A program made the position numbers and the translations under genes. A DNA stretch of 64,000 nucleotides, taken from Microbacterium pullorum. Lineage in GTDB: Bacteria > Actinomycetota > Actinomycetes > Actinomycetales > Microbacteriaceae. Below, one piece after another: positions 33,124-42,983 of the stretch. The notes under the pieces are model-generated. The model made no database searches. It was not told where the DNA came from and saw only the letters and a program-made list of their open reading frames with translations. Position 1 is the first letter of the stretch; each line of letters begins with the position of its first letter. The stretch spans positions 32,311 to 96,310 of the forward strand of contig NZ_JACSQP010000009.1 of NCBI RefSeq assembly GCF_014836535.1. The letters are read 5' to 3'.

Positions 33124-36100
33124 CTAACCGGATGGGACGAAGGTGACGTCCACCCAGTAGTTGTGTGGCGAGAGGCTCACCGGAAACCCTCGCGAGTAGG
33201 TGTGGGCGCCGCCGTCGGCGGGAATCGCGAACCCGCCCACCGTGGTCTGCCCCGCCAGCATCCCGACGTCCACCGAGTAGCGGCCTTCGGTGCTGTGCAG
33301 CCCGACCCGGTATTCCACGCCGGGCTGCAGCTCGACCGGCGCCGCGAACTGCGCGGTCTGCCACCCCTCCGGCGTCTCATCGGCGAACTGCACTTCGGCG
33401 AGGAGTCGGTGATCCCCGCCCCATAGGTATCCGGTGTGCGCGCCGACGTTCGCCGCGCCCTTGTAGAAGCGCACCCCCGTGGCAGCCCCCTCCGCCCTCA
33501 CCTGGAACCGCGTCGCCACCTGCGTGGCGGCGGTGTCGTCCCAGGCCGCGTGCGTCGGCGTCGCGTCGCCGAACATCGTCTCGACCGGCGCCGACCCGAC
33601 CGGACCGTCCGTGCCCGCATCGGCCGTCGTGAACGACCACTGACCCAGCGTCTCGCCGGCGACGAGCACCCGCACGGTGTACGTCGTCGCCGCGATCAGC
33701 GGCATGGCGGGGGTGAACGTCACCCGCCGAGTGACGGGGTCGAAGCCGGACGTGCCCGTCACCACGGCCCCGCCACCGGACACCGACAGGGTCGGCAGCT
33801 GGGCACCCGGGGTGAGGGTTGCGGTGATGGGTTGCGACAGCCCGACGCCGTCGCCCACCGGCTCCTTGGCCTGCACGGCGACAGGACCGCTCGGCGGTGC
33901 CGCCGCCACGAATTCGACATCGACGAAGTAATTCGTCGCCCCCCATGTCTCGGTCGGGCGCTGGCCCGCGGTGCCGTAGCGGTACACCCCGTTACCCGCC
34001 GTCGCGGCCGTCAGCGGCCCGCTGGTGCGCGCAATGGTGAAATAGCCGGACTCCGAGACGTACCGGCCCAGGGGCGATTGGTAGGACACCGTGTAGGGCT
34101 GCCCGACCAGCAGCGCGACCGGTGTCACCAGCGATGCGCGCTGCCACCCAGATGCACTCTCGTCCTCGAAGAGGACCGAGGCCAGCGCGACCCCCGTCGG
34201 GGACCAGAGCGTACCCGTGTGCGCCCCCGTATCGCCCTCGGGCTTGTAGAAGCGCAAGGCCGACACCACGCCGGACTCAGATGTCGCGAACACCATGCCC
34301 AGCTCGACCGGCCTGCCGTCGTCTGATGCAGACGGGGCCGTGGGCGTCGCCCCGAAGAACGAATACGGCGCGGGCACCGTCGGGTCTGTCTCCACCCTGA
34401 AGCCGAAATCCAGCTCCGTCTGCACACCGGAGGAGCCGTGACCGCTCACCCGCACGGCGACCTGGGTGCCGTAGGGCAGCAGAGACGACGGGGTGAAGAT
34501 GACCGTGGTCCCCGCGGCATCCAACCGTGTGGTGCCGGAGACAGGCTGGCCGGCGGCGTCGACGTGCACCTCGGGTACCGCCGTGAGCACCTCACCGAAC
34601 GTGGTCGACACCTCGACGTTGCGCGCAACGCCGGTCGATCCCGTGTCGGGAGACGTCGCGACCACCGCCGGCCCCGCGGCTTCGGGCTGGAAGACCGGCT
34701 CCACGTAATAGCTCGACGAGGAGGACTGCGACGGGAAGCCGCCGGAATAGCTGAAGACCGCGCCACCGGCGGGCACACTCAGCGGGCCGCGGCTGTACCC
34801 CGCGGCATACGCCGCCGGCGTGACGGAGTAGCCGCCGACCGGCGCTTCATACGAGACGATGTACTCCGTGCCGCTGGCGACGGGCACCGGCTGGGTGAAC
34901 TCGGCGGACTGCCAGCCACCGGCGGACTCCGTCGCGAACGAGACCTCCGCGATCCTGCGTCCGTCGGTCGTCCAGAGCGCCCCCTTGCGAGGTCCCGCAT
35001 TCGAGGGGCCCTTGTAGAAGCGCACGCCGGTCACGGCACCCGGTCGGTTCACCGCGAACCGCACACCGAGCGTGACGCTGCTGCTGTCGCCCGCGGACGC
35101 GATCTGCGGCGCGTCGAGCGATGTGTAGAGCGAGCAGGGGCACTGGCCCTCGGGCACGAGGGGATCGCTCGTCGTGAAGGTCCAGGGCTGCCCGGGGTCG
35201 AACGACGCGTTGCCCGCGACGGCCGCATCGACCGACACCGAGTACGTCGTCGACTGCGCAAGCGGCGCGTCTGCCACGAACAGCGCCCGGCGCTGCGCCG
35301 CGTCGTACGAAACCGTGCCGCCGAGGGGATCGCCGTCCGGTCCCGCAATCGAGATCTCCACCGACCCCGCTTGGACGTCGCCGGTGAAGGTGACGGCCAC
35401 GGGGCTCGTGGGAGGGACGCTGGACAGGTCAGGCGACGGGTCACGATCCGACACCCGGACGGTGATGTGCGGATCGACCTCGAAGATCGCGTCGACGTAA
35501 TAGTTGGCCTCACCCCAGGCCTGCGCGGGGAACTGTCCGACGTGCCCGAATACGCCCGGGCTCGCCTCCCCCACACCGGGGATCACGCCGACCGGCACCG
35601 ACGGCCTCGCGCGATACGGCCAGTAGGCGGCGTCGAACGAATACCCACCCTGCGGCGCCGAGTACGACACCACGTATCCTGTCCCGGCGGTCACGGCCAC
35701 GGGCGCGTCGAACCGCGCGGTCTGCCACCCGGTGGCGGTCTCGTCACCGAACTCCACCCTGCCAAGCTCGTGACCGTCGCCACTCCACAGGCGACCGAGG
35801 TGGATGCCGGTGTTCGTCGGGCCTTTGAAGAATCTCACCCCGCTGACGAAGCCGTCGACGGAGGGGGTGAATCGCAGGCCCAACTCGACCGCCTGCGAGT
35901 CATCGGCCGAGACGACCCTGGGCACCGCGTCGCCGAGCGACGAGGCCGCCCCGCTGATCACGATCGTGCGTCGCGTGCCGACAGACGAGAAGTTCACGCT
36001 GTCGTCGACCGCCCGGGCGCGGATCTCGGCTTGCACGTTCCCCTGCTGGAGGTATGTGTACGACCAGCTGGTGGTGCCGTCGGCGGCATGCCACGACGTC

Positions 36101-37875
36101 CCGCCGTCGGTCGACACCTCCACCGCCGCCACGACGCCAGCGGCATCGGCGGCGGTGCCGGTCACGGTCACAGTCGATCCGTGCGTGATCTGCTGTCCCG
36201 CCGCGGGGGTCAGGATCACGGTCGTCGGCGGCGTCGTATCGGTACTCGGCGAGGCCGGGACGAGACCTGCCATGAGAGACCCGGGCTGGGCGCCCATGTC
36301 GGCGAGCAGGTTCACCTGGGCCTGCTGCATCCGCACGTCCGCGGGGGCACCGTCGCCATCGTGTGTCTCATCGAGGCCCCAGCTCCACTGCACGCTTCCC
36401 GCCGAGAAGACGAGAGCTCCGCCGGCGGCACGGTAGAGCGTGGTGTGGTGTTCTGTGGTGCCGGCGACCACGGTGTTGCCGTAGTCACTGAGGTACTGCG
36501 GCGTCTGACCGACGGTGGTGGACAGGCGGATGAGGCCGGGCGGGCTGAACCCGTTGTCGAGGACTTCGTTGGATTCGTAGCCGACGGTGTGCGGGGCGAG
36601 CTCGGCGGCGGCTCCTGCCGGCAGTTCGGAGAGTGCGGTCCCACGCCACATGCGCAGCTTGCCCTGCTCGGCGGTGACCGTGACAGGAAGATCGTTGTGG
36701 TTCGCGAAGTACATGGTGCCCGTCACGGCATTCTCGGGCAGGTGTCCGCCCTGCGCCGCGGTGGCGAACCGCGGGTCCCGCCAGGTGCCCGTCCACTCCT
36801 GCGACGGGTCGATCTTCGCGTTGGACCACGTCTCCTTGTACGACACCAGCGTGCGGTGGGCCGTGCGGGAGTCATCGATGGACGGCTCGTACCGCGTGCG
36901 CCAGTAGCCCTCATTGCCGGTGAGGAACTGCAGGTTCACACCGGCATCGCGTGCCGCCTCGATGTTGGCGCGTTGCGCACCAGACCAGTACTCGTCGTGT
37001 CCGACCGACAGGAAGACATCGTGGTTGAGCAGTTCTCCGCCGCGTCGATCGGTGTCGACGCCCGCGATGTAGCTCACGTCGTAGCCGTTGCGTTCCAGAA
37101 ATCGCACGGTGGCGTACTCGGAACTGAAGTAGAAGTCGCGGGATGTCACACCCTCACGGGTGGCGAACGGACGGTTGTAGCTCACCTTGTACGCCCGCCC
37201 ATTGTCGGCGCCCTGATAGAAGTCCGAACCCCCGTAGCCGTTGTACGCGTGCCACGTCGGATCCGACGTCTGGAAGAGCACATCCGACGTGTTGCCGTCG
37301 CGACGCACGATGAAGATGATGTGGCTCGCACCATGGGTGTCGGTGCGCTCGAGACGGGCGATGTACACGCCCGAGGCGGCGTCGGCCGGCACGTTCCATG
37401 TAGCCGAGACGTCCCAGGTGCCGCAGTCGTACAGCTCGGTGAGCTCGTCAGACTTGCACTCGTTCACCTGTGGCGCGATGTGGGACGGTGTGACCGGCTG
37501 GATGAACCGGGCGCCTTTGCCCTGATACCAGCCGGTCCGATAGATGTCGATCTTGTAGTCGGCGGCATCCGTGTCGATCTTGAAATCGATGGGGCTGCCC
37601 GCATTCACGCTGATGTCGGTGGCGAACCCCTGGATCGTGGGGTCGCCGGCGCCGTCGATGTCCCAGACCTCGGGGTCGGTGCCGCCCTGCTGGTTCTCGC
37701 ATACGACCCGGTTGACGCCGGCACCGCACGGGCTCGATGCCTCCGCACGCGCGGAGGGCTGCAGCGCCACCAGCGCGGCGGCCAGCAGCGCCACGATGAC
37801 GATCGCCGCCACCCGCCGTGGCGCGCGCGAAGACGGTTCTGCCGTCCACGCGACAGCGGTCCCCAGATTCCCCAT
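33124..37875 (-). CDS. giant exported protein: dimethylformamidase-like N-terminal domain, Ig-like domains and four DUF4082 domains
   Basis: 1583 residues. A signal-anchor helix lies at about 21-39. Residues about 50-540 resemble the large-subunit domain of N,N-dimethylformamidase found in DUF4082 proteins (IDIYRTGWYQGKGAR, VLFQTSDPTWHAYNGYGG, VGHDEYWSGAQR, NEGYWRTRYEP). An Ig-like segment spans about 545-640. Four DUF4082 domains (about 645-800, 913-1062, 1170-1323, 1433-1583) alternate with SbsA/Big_5-like Ig domains. Start ATG 37875 lies within ATGGGGAATCTGGGG. Likely a secreted surface or matrix protein; catalytic activity is not shown. Confidence 0.75.
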   Translation of the reverse strand: MGNLGTAVAWTAEPSSRAPRRVAAIVIVALLAAALVALQPSARAEASSPCGAGVNRVVCENQQGGTDPEVWDIDGAGDPTIQGFATDISVNAGSPIDFKIDTDAADYKIDIYRTGWYQGKGARFIQPVTPSHIAPQVNECKSDELTELYDCGTWDVSATWNVPADAASGVYIARLERTDTHGASHIIFIVRRDGNTSDVLFQTSDPTWHAYNGYGGSDFYQGADNGRAYKVSYNRPFATREGVTSRDFYFSSEYATVRFLERNGYDVSYIAGVDTDRRGGELLNHDVFLSVGHDEYWSGAQRANIEAARDAGVNLQFLTGNEGYWRTRYEPSIDDSRTAHRTLVSYKETWSNAKIDPSQEWTGTWRDPRFATAAQGGHLPENAVTGTMYFANHNDLPVTVTAEQGKLRMWRGTALSELPAGAAAELAPHTVGYESNEVLDNGFSPPGLIRLSTTVGQTPQYLSDYGNTVVAGTTEHHTTLYRAAGGALVFSAGSVQWSWGLDETHDGDGAPADVRMQQAQVNLLADMGAQPGSLMAGLVPASPSTDTTPPTTVILTPAAGQQITHGSTVTVTGTAADAAGVVAAVEVSTDGGTSWHAADGTTSWSYTYLQQGNVQAEIRARAVDDSVNFSSVGTRRTIVISGAASSLGDAVPRVVSADDSQAVELGLRFTPSVDGFVSGVRFFKGPTNTGIHLGRLWSGDGHELGRVEFGDETATGWQTARFDAPVAVTAGTGYVVSYSAPQGGYSFDAAYWPYRARPSVPVGVIPGVGEASPGVFGHVGQFPAQAWGEANYYVDAIFEVDPHITVRVSDRDPSPDLSSVPPTSPVAVTFTGDVQAGSVEISIAGPDGDPLGGTVSYDAAQRRALFVADAPLAQSTTYSVSVDAAVAGNASFDPGQPWTFTTSDPLVPEGQCPCSLYTSLDAPQIASAGDSSSVTLGVRFAVNRPGAVTGVRFYKGPSNAGPRKGALWTTDGRRIAEVSFATESAGGWQSAEFTQPVPVASGTEYIVSYEAPVGGYSVTPAAYAAGYSRGPLSVPAGGAVFSYSGGFPSQSSSSSYYVEPVFQPEAAGPAVVATSPDTGSTGVARNVEVSTTFGEVLTAVPEVHVDAAGQPVSGTTRLDAAGTTVIFTPSSLLPYGTQVAVRVSGHGSSGVQTELDFGFRVETDPTVPAPYSFFGATPTAPSASDDGRPVELGMVFATSESGVVSALRFYKPEGDTGAHTGTLWSPTGVALASVLFEDESASGWQRASLVTPVALLVGQPYTVSYQSPLGRYVSESGYFTIARTSGPLTAATAGNGVYRYGTAGQRPTETWGATNYFVDVEFVAAAPPSGPVAVQAKEPVGDGVGLSQPITATLTPGAQLPTLSVSGGGAVVTGTSGFDPVTRRVTFTPAMPLIAATTYTVRVLVAGETLGQWSFTTADAGTDGPVGSAPVETMFGDATPTHAAWDDTAATQVATRFQVRAEGAATGVRFYKGAANVGAHTGYLWGGDHRLLAEVQFADETPEGWQTAQFAAPVELQPGVEYRVGLHSTEGRYSVDVGMLAGQTTVGGFAIPADGGAHTYSRGFPVSLSPHNYWVDVTFVPSG

Positions 37876-37891
37876 GCTCTTCCCCAGTCGC
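37865..37891 (-). promoter_or_regulatory. TGGGGA repeats spanning the start codon of the DUF4082 giant protein
   Basis: On the minus strand CTGGGGAAGAGC, ATGGGGAAT and CTGGGGACC follow each other, with the T of each TGGGG at 37886, 37874 and 37865. The middle copy is the start codon itself. The 9-bp spacing of the last two matches that seen before the Gfo/Idh gene and at 7906/7915. Confidence 0.45.
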
Positions 37892-38007
37892 CTGCGACGC
37901 GAGCGAGCGTCACAGGCCATTGACCGGCACGACGACGAGCAATCTCATCGGCGTCGTGCGAGCGCCTCCCCGACGCGCACACAACCGGTATCCCCGCGGG
38001 CAGTGTA

Positions 38008-38037
38008 TCCACAACCGCAGACCACGCACAATAGAAT
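38008..38037 (+). promoter_or_regulatory. candidate promoter of the WbpD-like gene
   Basis: TCCACA (38008-38013) and TAGAAT (38032-38037) are separated by 18 nt, about 60 nt before the GTG at 38098. The -10 match is good (5 of 6) and the -35 moderate. The region diverges from the giant DUF4082 gene. Confidence 0.35.
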
Positions 38038-38097
38038 CTCGGAGCACGTCCACCCGGCACCGCCGTCGGCCAGGACGGGGTTCGTCGAGAGGAAGCC

Positions 38098-38703
38098 GTG
38101 ACCACCACCGCAGACGCCCCGGTCGTGCAGCCGACCGCCGACATCGACGACGACGTCACGCTGGGACCCCGCACCCGCGTGTGGCATCTCGCCCACGTGC
38201 GGGGCGGTGCGCGCCTCGGCGCGGACTGCAACATCGGCCGTGGGGCCTACATCGGCCCGGGCGTCGTGCTCGGCGACGCCTGCAAGGTGCAGAACCACGC
38301 CCTCGTGTACGAGCCGGCCGTCATCGGCGACGGGGTGTTCATCGGACCTGCCGTGGTGTTCACCAACGACGAGTTCCCGCGGGCGGCGAACCCCGACGGG
38401 TCGCTCAAGGGCGCGGACGACTGGCACGCGGTGGGGGTCACGGTGGAGCGCGGGGCCTCGATCGGCGCGCGCGCGGTGTGCATCGCGCCGGTCACGATCG
38501 GCGAATGGTCGCTCGTGGCGGCGGGGGCCGTCGTCACCAAGGACGTTCCCGCGCACGCGCTCGTGGCCGGGGTGCCGGCCCGACGCGTGGGCTGGGTCGG
38601 GCGCGTGGGTCGCCCGCTCGTGGCCGACGGCGACGAGTGGGTGTGCCCGCAGTCCGGCGAGCGCTACGCCGAGAACGGGGACACGCTGCGCCTGCTGGCG
38701 TAG
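38098..38703 (+). CDS. WbpD/WlbB-like UDP-sugar N-acetyltransferase
   Basis: A 201-residue hexapeptide-repeat (left-handed beta-helix) enzyme. TLGPRTRVWHLAHVRGGARLG and CNIGRGAYIGPGV, then ACKVQNHALVYEPAVI and FIGPAVVFTNDEFPRA, match WbpD/WlbB, which acetylate the 3-amino group of UDP-2-acetamido-3-amino-glucuronic acid. Unlike usual family members it ends with a short Cys-free extension (VCPQSGERYAENGDTL, one Cys). GTG start with AGAGGAAG upstream. It would complete a pathway with the Gfo/Idh enzyme and one DegT enzyme, although it is transcribed separately. Confidence 0.85.
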   Translation: MTTTADAPVVQPTADIDDDVTLGPRTRVWHLAHVRGGARLGADCNIGRGAYIGPGVVLGDACKVQNHALVYEPAVIGDGVFIGPAVVFTNDEFPRAANPDGSLKGADDWHAVGVTVERGASIGARAVCIAPVTIGEWSLVAAGAVVTKDVPAHALVAGVPARRVGWVGRVGRPLVADGDEWVCPQSGERYAENGDTLRLLA

Positions 38704-38745
38704 CGGCATCCACCCGCCGCGGCGGTGCGCCCGGCATCCGCCCCG

Positions 38746-39714
38746 TCAGAGCTTGCGCAGCAGCACGCGCTCCACGGCGTGGTCGACGCCCTTCTGCAGC
38801 ACGAGGGTCGCGCGGTGGCGGGTGGGCTCGACGTTCTCGCGCAGGTTCGGCAGGTTGATGTCGTTCCAGAAGCTGAGGGCCTGGGTCACCGCCTCGTCGT
38901 CGGCGATGTCGGCGAATCGGTTGAAGAACGAGTTCGGGTTGCTGAAGGCCGCACGGCGGAGCGCCAGGAACCGGTCGACGAACCACTGGGTGATGTGCTC
39001 GGCGTCGGCGTCGATGTAGATCGAGAAGTCGAACAGGTCGCTGACGGCGACGTCGTTGGGCGACGGCGGCGGCTGTAGCACGTTGAGTCCCTCGACGATG
39101 ACGACGTCGGGGCGGCGCACGGTGACGTGCGCGTCGGGGATGATGTCGTACCGCATGTGCGAGTAGAACGGGGCGCGCACCTCGGCGGCGCCGCTCTTGA
39201 CCTCGGTGAGGAACGCGACCAGCGCCCGGCGGTCGTACGACTCGGGAAAGCCCTTGCGGTGCATGATGCCGCGGCGCTCGAGCTCGGCGTTCGGGTAGAG
39301 GAAGCCGTCGGTCGTGACCAGCTCCACCCGCGGGGTGCCCGGCCAGCGGCTCATGAGTTCGCGCAGCAGACGCGCGATGGTGGATTTGCCCACCGCGACG
39401 GAGCCGGCGACCCCCACCACGAACGGCGTCGTGGTGTTCGCATCGCCCAGGAACGCGCTCTCTTCGGCACCCAGGCGCTGGGTGTTCTCGGCGTACAGCG
39501 ACAGCAGTCGGCTGAGGGGCAGGTAGACCTCGCGCACCTCGTCGAGGTCGAGCCGGTCGCCGATGCCGCGCAGCTGCAGCACCTCGGTCTCGCTGAGCGG
39601 GTTGGGGATGCCGCGTGCGAGGCGGGCCCAGTCGGCACGGTGGATCTCACGGTAGAGCTCACGCGCGAGGGGCTCGGGCGCGGCTGCGTCGCTCACGGCA
39701 GTGGTGTCGGCCAT
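38746..39714 (-). CDS. coaA: type I pantothenate kinase
   Basis: Phosphorylates pantothenate, the committed step to CoA. The 322-residue protein has Walker A GSVAVGKST at 104-112, then TTDGFLYPNAELERRGIMHRKGFPESYD. It continues with YDRRALVAFL, YSHMRYDIIPD, VIVEGLNVLQ, and the C-terminal SFWNDINLPNLRENVEPTRHRA that is diagnostic of CoaA. The ATG at 39714 lacks a ribosome site and follows TACGAT by 7 nt, so a leaderless message is plausible. It converges with the acetyltransferase gene across a GC palindrome in the 42-nt gap. Confidence 0.96.
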   Translation of the reverse strand: MADTTAVSDAAAPEPLARELYREIHRADWARLARGIPNPLSETEVLQLRGIGDRLDLDEVREVYLPLSRLLSLYAENTQRLGAEESAFLGDANTTTPFVVGVAGSVAVGKSTIARLLRELMSRWPGTPRVELVTTDGFLYPNAELERRGIMHRKGFPESYDRRALVAFLTEVKSGAAEVRAPFYSHMRYDIIPDAHVTVRRPDVVIVEGLNVLQPPPSPNDVAVSDLFDFSIYIDADAEHITQWFVDRFLALRRAAFSNPNSFFNRFADIADDEAVTQALSFWNDINLPNLRENVEPTRHRATLVLQKGVDHAVERVLLRKL

Positions 39715-39754
39715 CGGGCCCATCGTATCGGTGCCGACCGGCCGGGCACCCTCG

Positions 39755-39834
39755 CACAACGTCGCCGATTCGCGCGCCGAGACCCTGGAACCGGCGGCTT
39801 CGGCCCCGCGCGGCCCCGGATCAGCGACGTTGTG
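39755..39834. repeat. 80-bp inverted-repeat element, copy 2
   Basis: Arms CACAACGTCGCCGAT (39755-39769) and ATCAGCGACGTTGTG (39820-39834) pair over 15 bp with one mismatch. Total length equals that of the element at 988-1067, and the ends are the same. Here it lies between the divergent coaA and exopolyphosphatase starts, so it is not a simple operon terminator. Confidence 0.58.
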
Positions 39835-39907
39835 CGCGGGCCGGGCGCGGCAGCGGTCGCCGCGCGGCCCCGATCGCGCCGTGCCCCGGCACCGCTACGC
39901 TGACCTC

Positions 39908-40852
39908 GTGCGCCTCGGAGTTCTCGACATCGGTTCGAACACCGTCCACCTGCTGATCGCCGATGTGATCCCCGGGGGCCGGCCCCACGCGACGACCAGT
40001 CAGCGCACCGTGCTGCGGCTGATGCGGTATCTGCAGCCCGACGGCTCCATCAGCGAGGAGGGGGTGACGGCCCTCGTCGACGCCGTCGCCGAGGCCCGCG
40101 ACATCGCGGCGAACGAGAACGTCGCCGAGCTGCTCGCGACGGCGACCAGCGCCGTGCGCGAAGCGAAGAACGGCACAGAGGTGATCGCCCGCATCGAGCA
40201 GGCCCTCGGCCAGGAGCTGCAGGTGCTCGGCGGCGAGACCGAGGCGCGGTTCACCTTTCTCGCGGTGCGCCGCTGGTTCGGCTGGTCGGCGGGGCAGATC
40301 CTGCTGTTCGACATCGGCGGCGGCTCGCTCGAGCTCGCGGCCGGCGCCGATGAGCTTCCCGATGCCGCGGCATCGGTGCCGCTCGGGGCCGGCCGCATGA
40401 CGGTGGAGTACCTGCCGAACGATCCGCCCGGCGACGACGACGTGGATCGGCTGCGCAAGCACGCCCGCGCGACGCTCGCACCCGTCGCGGAGATGTTCGC
40501 CGGCATGCCCAAGCCCGATCACGTCGTGGGGTCGTCCAAGGCGATCCGCTCGCTCGCGAAGCTCGCCGGCGACCCCATGCCCGGGTGGTCGGGAATCGAG
40601 CGCATGGTGCTGCCGCGGTCGGCGCTGAAGGCGTGGATCCCCCGGCTCGCGCGCATACCGGCCGAGGCGCGCGAGGCGCTGCCCGGCATCACCGCTGACC
40701 GCACGTTCCAGATCGTGGCGGCTGCCGTCGTGCTGCACCAGGCGATGAAGATCCTCGACGTGGACGAGCTCGAGATCAGCCCGTGGGCACTGCGCGAGGG
40801 CGTGCTGCTGCGTTACATCGAGTCGCTGTCCTGGACCCCTCCGGGCGCCTGA
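39908..40852 (+). CDS. exopolyphosphatase / Ppx-GppA family phosphatase
   Basis: A 314-residue ASKHA-fold enzyme cleaving terminal phosphates of polyphosphate or pppGpp. It has LGVLDIGSNTVHLLIAD at the start, ATATSAVREAKNG, LGGETEARFTFLAV with the catalytic Glu, and DIGGGSLELA for phosphate binding. The C-terminal HD-like module of long GppA proteins is absent, as in the short actinobacterial Ppx1 type. The GTG at 39908 follows TACGCT by 6 nt with no ribosome site, suggesting leaderless translation. It stands divergent from coaA. Confidence 0.9.
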   Translation: MRLGVLDIGSNTVHLLIADVIPGGRPHATTSQRTVLRLMRYLQPDGSISEEGVTALVDAVAEARDIAANENVAELLATATSAVREAKNGTEVIARIEQALGQELQVLGGETEARFTFLAVRRWFGWSAGQILLFDIGGGSLELAAGADELPDAAASVPLGAGRMTVEYLPNDPPGDDDVDRLRKHARATLAPVAEMFAGMPKPDHVVGSSKAIRSLAKLAGDPMPGWSGIERMVLPRSALKAWIPRLARIPAEAREALPGITADRTFQIVAAAVVLHQAMKILDVDELEISPWALREGVLLRYIESLSWTPPGA

Positions 40853-40890
40853 CCCGTCGGGGAACGAGACGGCACCAGTCGAGAGGGAAC

Positions 40891-40926
40891 GGGAGAGGGC
40901 CGGCCCCAGTGGCACGGCCCCCTCCC
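40891..40926. terminator. GC hairpin between exopolyphosphatase and glmM
   Basis: GGGAGAGGGCCG (40891-40902) pairs with CGGCCCCCTCCC (40915-40926) with one mismatch over a 12-nt loop, in the 251-nt gap between two convergent genes. It can serve both strands. No T-tract is present. The rest of the gap (to 41103) shows only a GTGGGGGGATACAG stretch at about 40983 and no convincing gene. Confidence 0.45.
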
Positions 40927-41103
40927 GGCTCCGGCGCTCGGGCGTCGCAGAGCCCACGGCTCCAGGCGGACACAGACAATTGCGTGGGGGGATACAGTGT
41001 CGGCCCGGCGCAGTCGCCGTGCATGCCACTTTTGTATCGCATGCAGAAACGTCAGCGCCAGTGTTCGGCGATCACATGTCGGAATTCTCACCGACAGGCG
41101 GGC

Positions 41104-42468
41104 TCAGGCGGGCAGCGCCAGTCGCTCTCGCACAACGGCGGCGAGGTCACCGGCGACCGATGCCGCGGCATCCGCCGTCTCGGCTTCGACCATCACGCGC
41201 ACGAGCGCCTCGGTGCCCGACGCGCGCAGCAGCACCCGGCCCGACATCCCCAGCGACGCCGTCGCTGCGGCGACCGCCTCTTGCACGGCGTCATCGTCGT
41301 TGACGCGGGTGCGGTCGACGTCGGTGACGTTGATGAGCACCTGCGGGTAGACCGTCATGGCCGATGCCAGTTCGGCCAGGGTGCGGCCGGTGCGCGCCAT
41401 CTCGGCGCACAGGTGCAGCCCCGTGAGCAGCCCGTCGCCGGTCGTGGCGTATTCGCTCATGATCACGTGGCCCGACTGCTCGCCACCCAGCGAGAACCCG
41501 CCGGCGGCCATGCGCTCGAGCACGTAGCGGTCACCGACCGCAGTCTGCTCGACGTGGATGCCGTGCTCGGTCATGGCGCGGTGCAGACCCAGGTTGCTCA
41601 TGACCGTCGCCACGAGGGTGTTCTTCTTCAGCCGTCCGCGCTGCTTCATCGACAGCGCGAGGATCGCCATGATCTGGTCGCCGTCGACGATGTTGCCTGC
41701 GGCGTCGACCGCGAGGCAGCGGTCGGCGTCGCCGTCGTGGGCGATGCCGATGTCGGCACCGACGCGCACAACCTCACCGGCGAGCACATCGAGGTGGGTC
41801 GAGCCGAAACCGTCGTTGATGTTCATGCCGTCGGGGTCGGCGCCGATGACGGTGACGCGGGCGCCGGCGTCACGGAAGGTCTCGGGCGACACCCCGGATG
41901 CCGCACCGTGCGCGCAGTCGAGCACGACGTGCAGGCCGTCGAGGCGATGCGGCAGCGAGCCGAGCAGGTGCACGACGTAGCGGTCCTCGGCGTCGGCGAA
42001 GCGACGGATGCGACCGACGGCGCCACCGGTGGGCTGGAGCTTCGGGCCCGACATGGCCTCTTCGATGCGCGCTTCGACCTCATCGGGCAGCTTCGAGCCG
42101 CCGCGGGCGAAGATCTTGATGCCGTTGTCGGGCGCCGGGTTGTGCGAGGCCGAGACCATCACACCGAAGTCGGCGTCGCGGTCGGCGACGAGGAACGCCG
42201 CCGCCGGGGTGGGCAGCACGCCGGCGTCGAGCACGTCGACACCGGACGAGGCGAGGCCCGCTGAGACGGCGGCCGCGAGGAACTCCCCCGACACGCGGGG
42301 GTCGCGGGCGACGACGGCGGTGAGCCGCTTGCCCGCCTGGCGCCGAGCCTCGGCAATACGCCCCTGGCCCAGGACGACAGCAGTCGCCTGGGCCAGGGAA
42401 AGCGCGAGGTCGGCGGTGAGGGGGCCGTTGGCCAGCCCCCGCACACCATCGGTACCGAACAGCGCCAT
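41104..42468 (-). CDS. glmM: phosphoglucosamine mutase
   Basis: Converts glucosamine-6-phosphate to glucosamine-1-phosphate, following GlmS. The 454-residue protein starts [20 protein letters not shown] and has the phosphoserine loop [13 protein letters not shown]. The metal site is [10 protein letters not shown], the sugar loop GGEQSGHVI and the phosphate-binding end [16 protein letters not shown]. All are standard for GlmM. It follows rpsI by 11 nt, a conserved actinobacterial order (rplM-rpsI-glmM). Confidence 0.97.
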   Translation of the reverse strand: MALFGTDGVRGLANGPLTADLALSLAQATAVVLGQGRIAEARRQAGKRLTAVVARDPRVSGEFLAAAVSAGLASSGVDVLDAGVLPTPAAAFLVADRDADFGVMVSASHNPAPDNGIKIFARGGSKLPDEVEARIEEAMSGPKLQPTGGAVGRIRRFADAEDRYVVHLLGSLPHRLDGLHVVLDCAHGAASGVSPETFRDAGARVTVIGADPDGMNINDGFGSTHLDVLAGEVVRVGADIGIAHDGDADRCLAVDAAGNIVDGDQIMAILALSMKQRGRLKKNTLVATVMSNLGLHRAMTEHGIHVEQTAVGDRYVLERMAAGGFSLGGEQSGHVIMSEYATTGDGLLTGLHLCAEMARTGRTLAELASAMTVYPQVLINVTDVDRTRVNDDDAVQEAVAAATASLGMSGRVLLRASGTEALVRVMVEAETADAAASVAGDLAAVVRERLALPA

Positions 42469-42479
42469 GTGCGCTCGGA

Positions 42480-42956
42480 TCAGCGCTTCGAGTACTGAGG
42501 CGCCTTGCGGGCCTTCTTGAGACCGGCCTTCTTGCGCTCGATGACGCGGGCGTCACGCGAGAGGAAGCCGGCCTTCTTGAGGGTCGGGCGGTTGTTCTCG
42601 GCGTCGATCTGGTTGAGGGCACGGGCGATGCCGAGGCGCAGCGCGCCGGCCTGGCCCGAGTCGCCGCCACCGGAGATGCGCGCGATGACGTCGTACGCAC
42701 CGGTGAGGTTCAGCACCGTGAACGGGTCGGTGATCAGCTGCTGGTGCAGCTTGTTGGGGAAGTAGTCCTCGAGCGTGCGGCCGTTGACCGTGATCGTGCC
42801 GGAGCCGGGGATCAGACGCACGCGGGCGATGGCCTGCTTGCGACGGCCGACCGCTGCGCCGGGAACGGAGAGGACGGGGCGCTCAACGGCGGCCTGCGTC
42901 TCTTCGGCGGGCGTCTCGGTGGAGTAGTTCTGCGGGGTCTCTTCGATGTTCGCCAT
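42480..42956 (-). CDS. rpsI: 30S ribosomal protein S9
   Basis: 158 residues. The acidic N-terminal extension typical of actinobacterial S9 is followed by [27 protein letters not shown] and [19 protein letters not shown]. The basic tail ends [19 protein letters not shown], which contacts the P-site tRNA. The ATG at 42956 has AAGGA upstream. Cotranscribed with rplM (27-nt gap). Confidence 0.98.
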   Translation of the reverse strand: MANIEETPQNYSTETPAEETQAAVERPVLSVPGAAVGRRKQAIARVRLIPGSGTITVNGRTLEDYFPNKLHQQLITDPFTVLNLTGAYDVIARISGGGDSGQAGALRLGIARALNQIDAENNRPTLKKAGFLSRDARVIERKKAGLKKARKAPQYSKR

Positions 42957-42983
42957 CAGTTTGTCCTTAAATCTGAGGGGCGC

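Noticed and set aside
34438..37923. 1161-codon open frame on the plus strand
   Set aside because: Antisense to the DUF4082 giant gene. Its translation is His/Arg/Gly-rich low-complexity text typical of shadow frames.
38001..38015. second DnaA box at GTATCCACA
   Set aside because: One mismatch and isolated. No cluster of boxes, dnaA or dnaN nearby, so no origin is claimed.
40980..41100. short ORF starting GTGGGGGGA in the exopolyphosphatase-glmM gap
   Set aside because: It runs into glmM antisense without a ribosome site or recognisable peptide.
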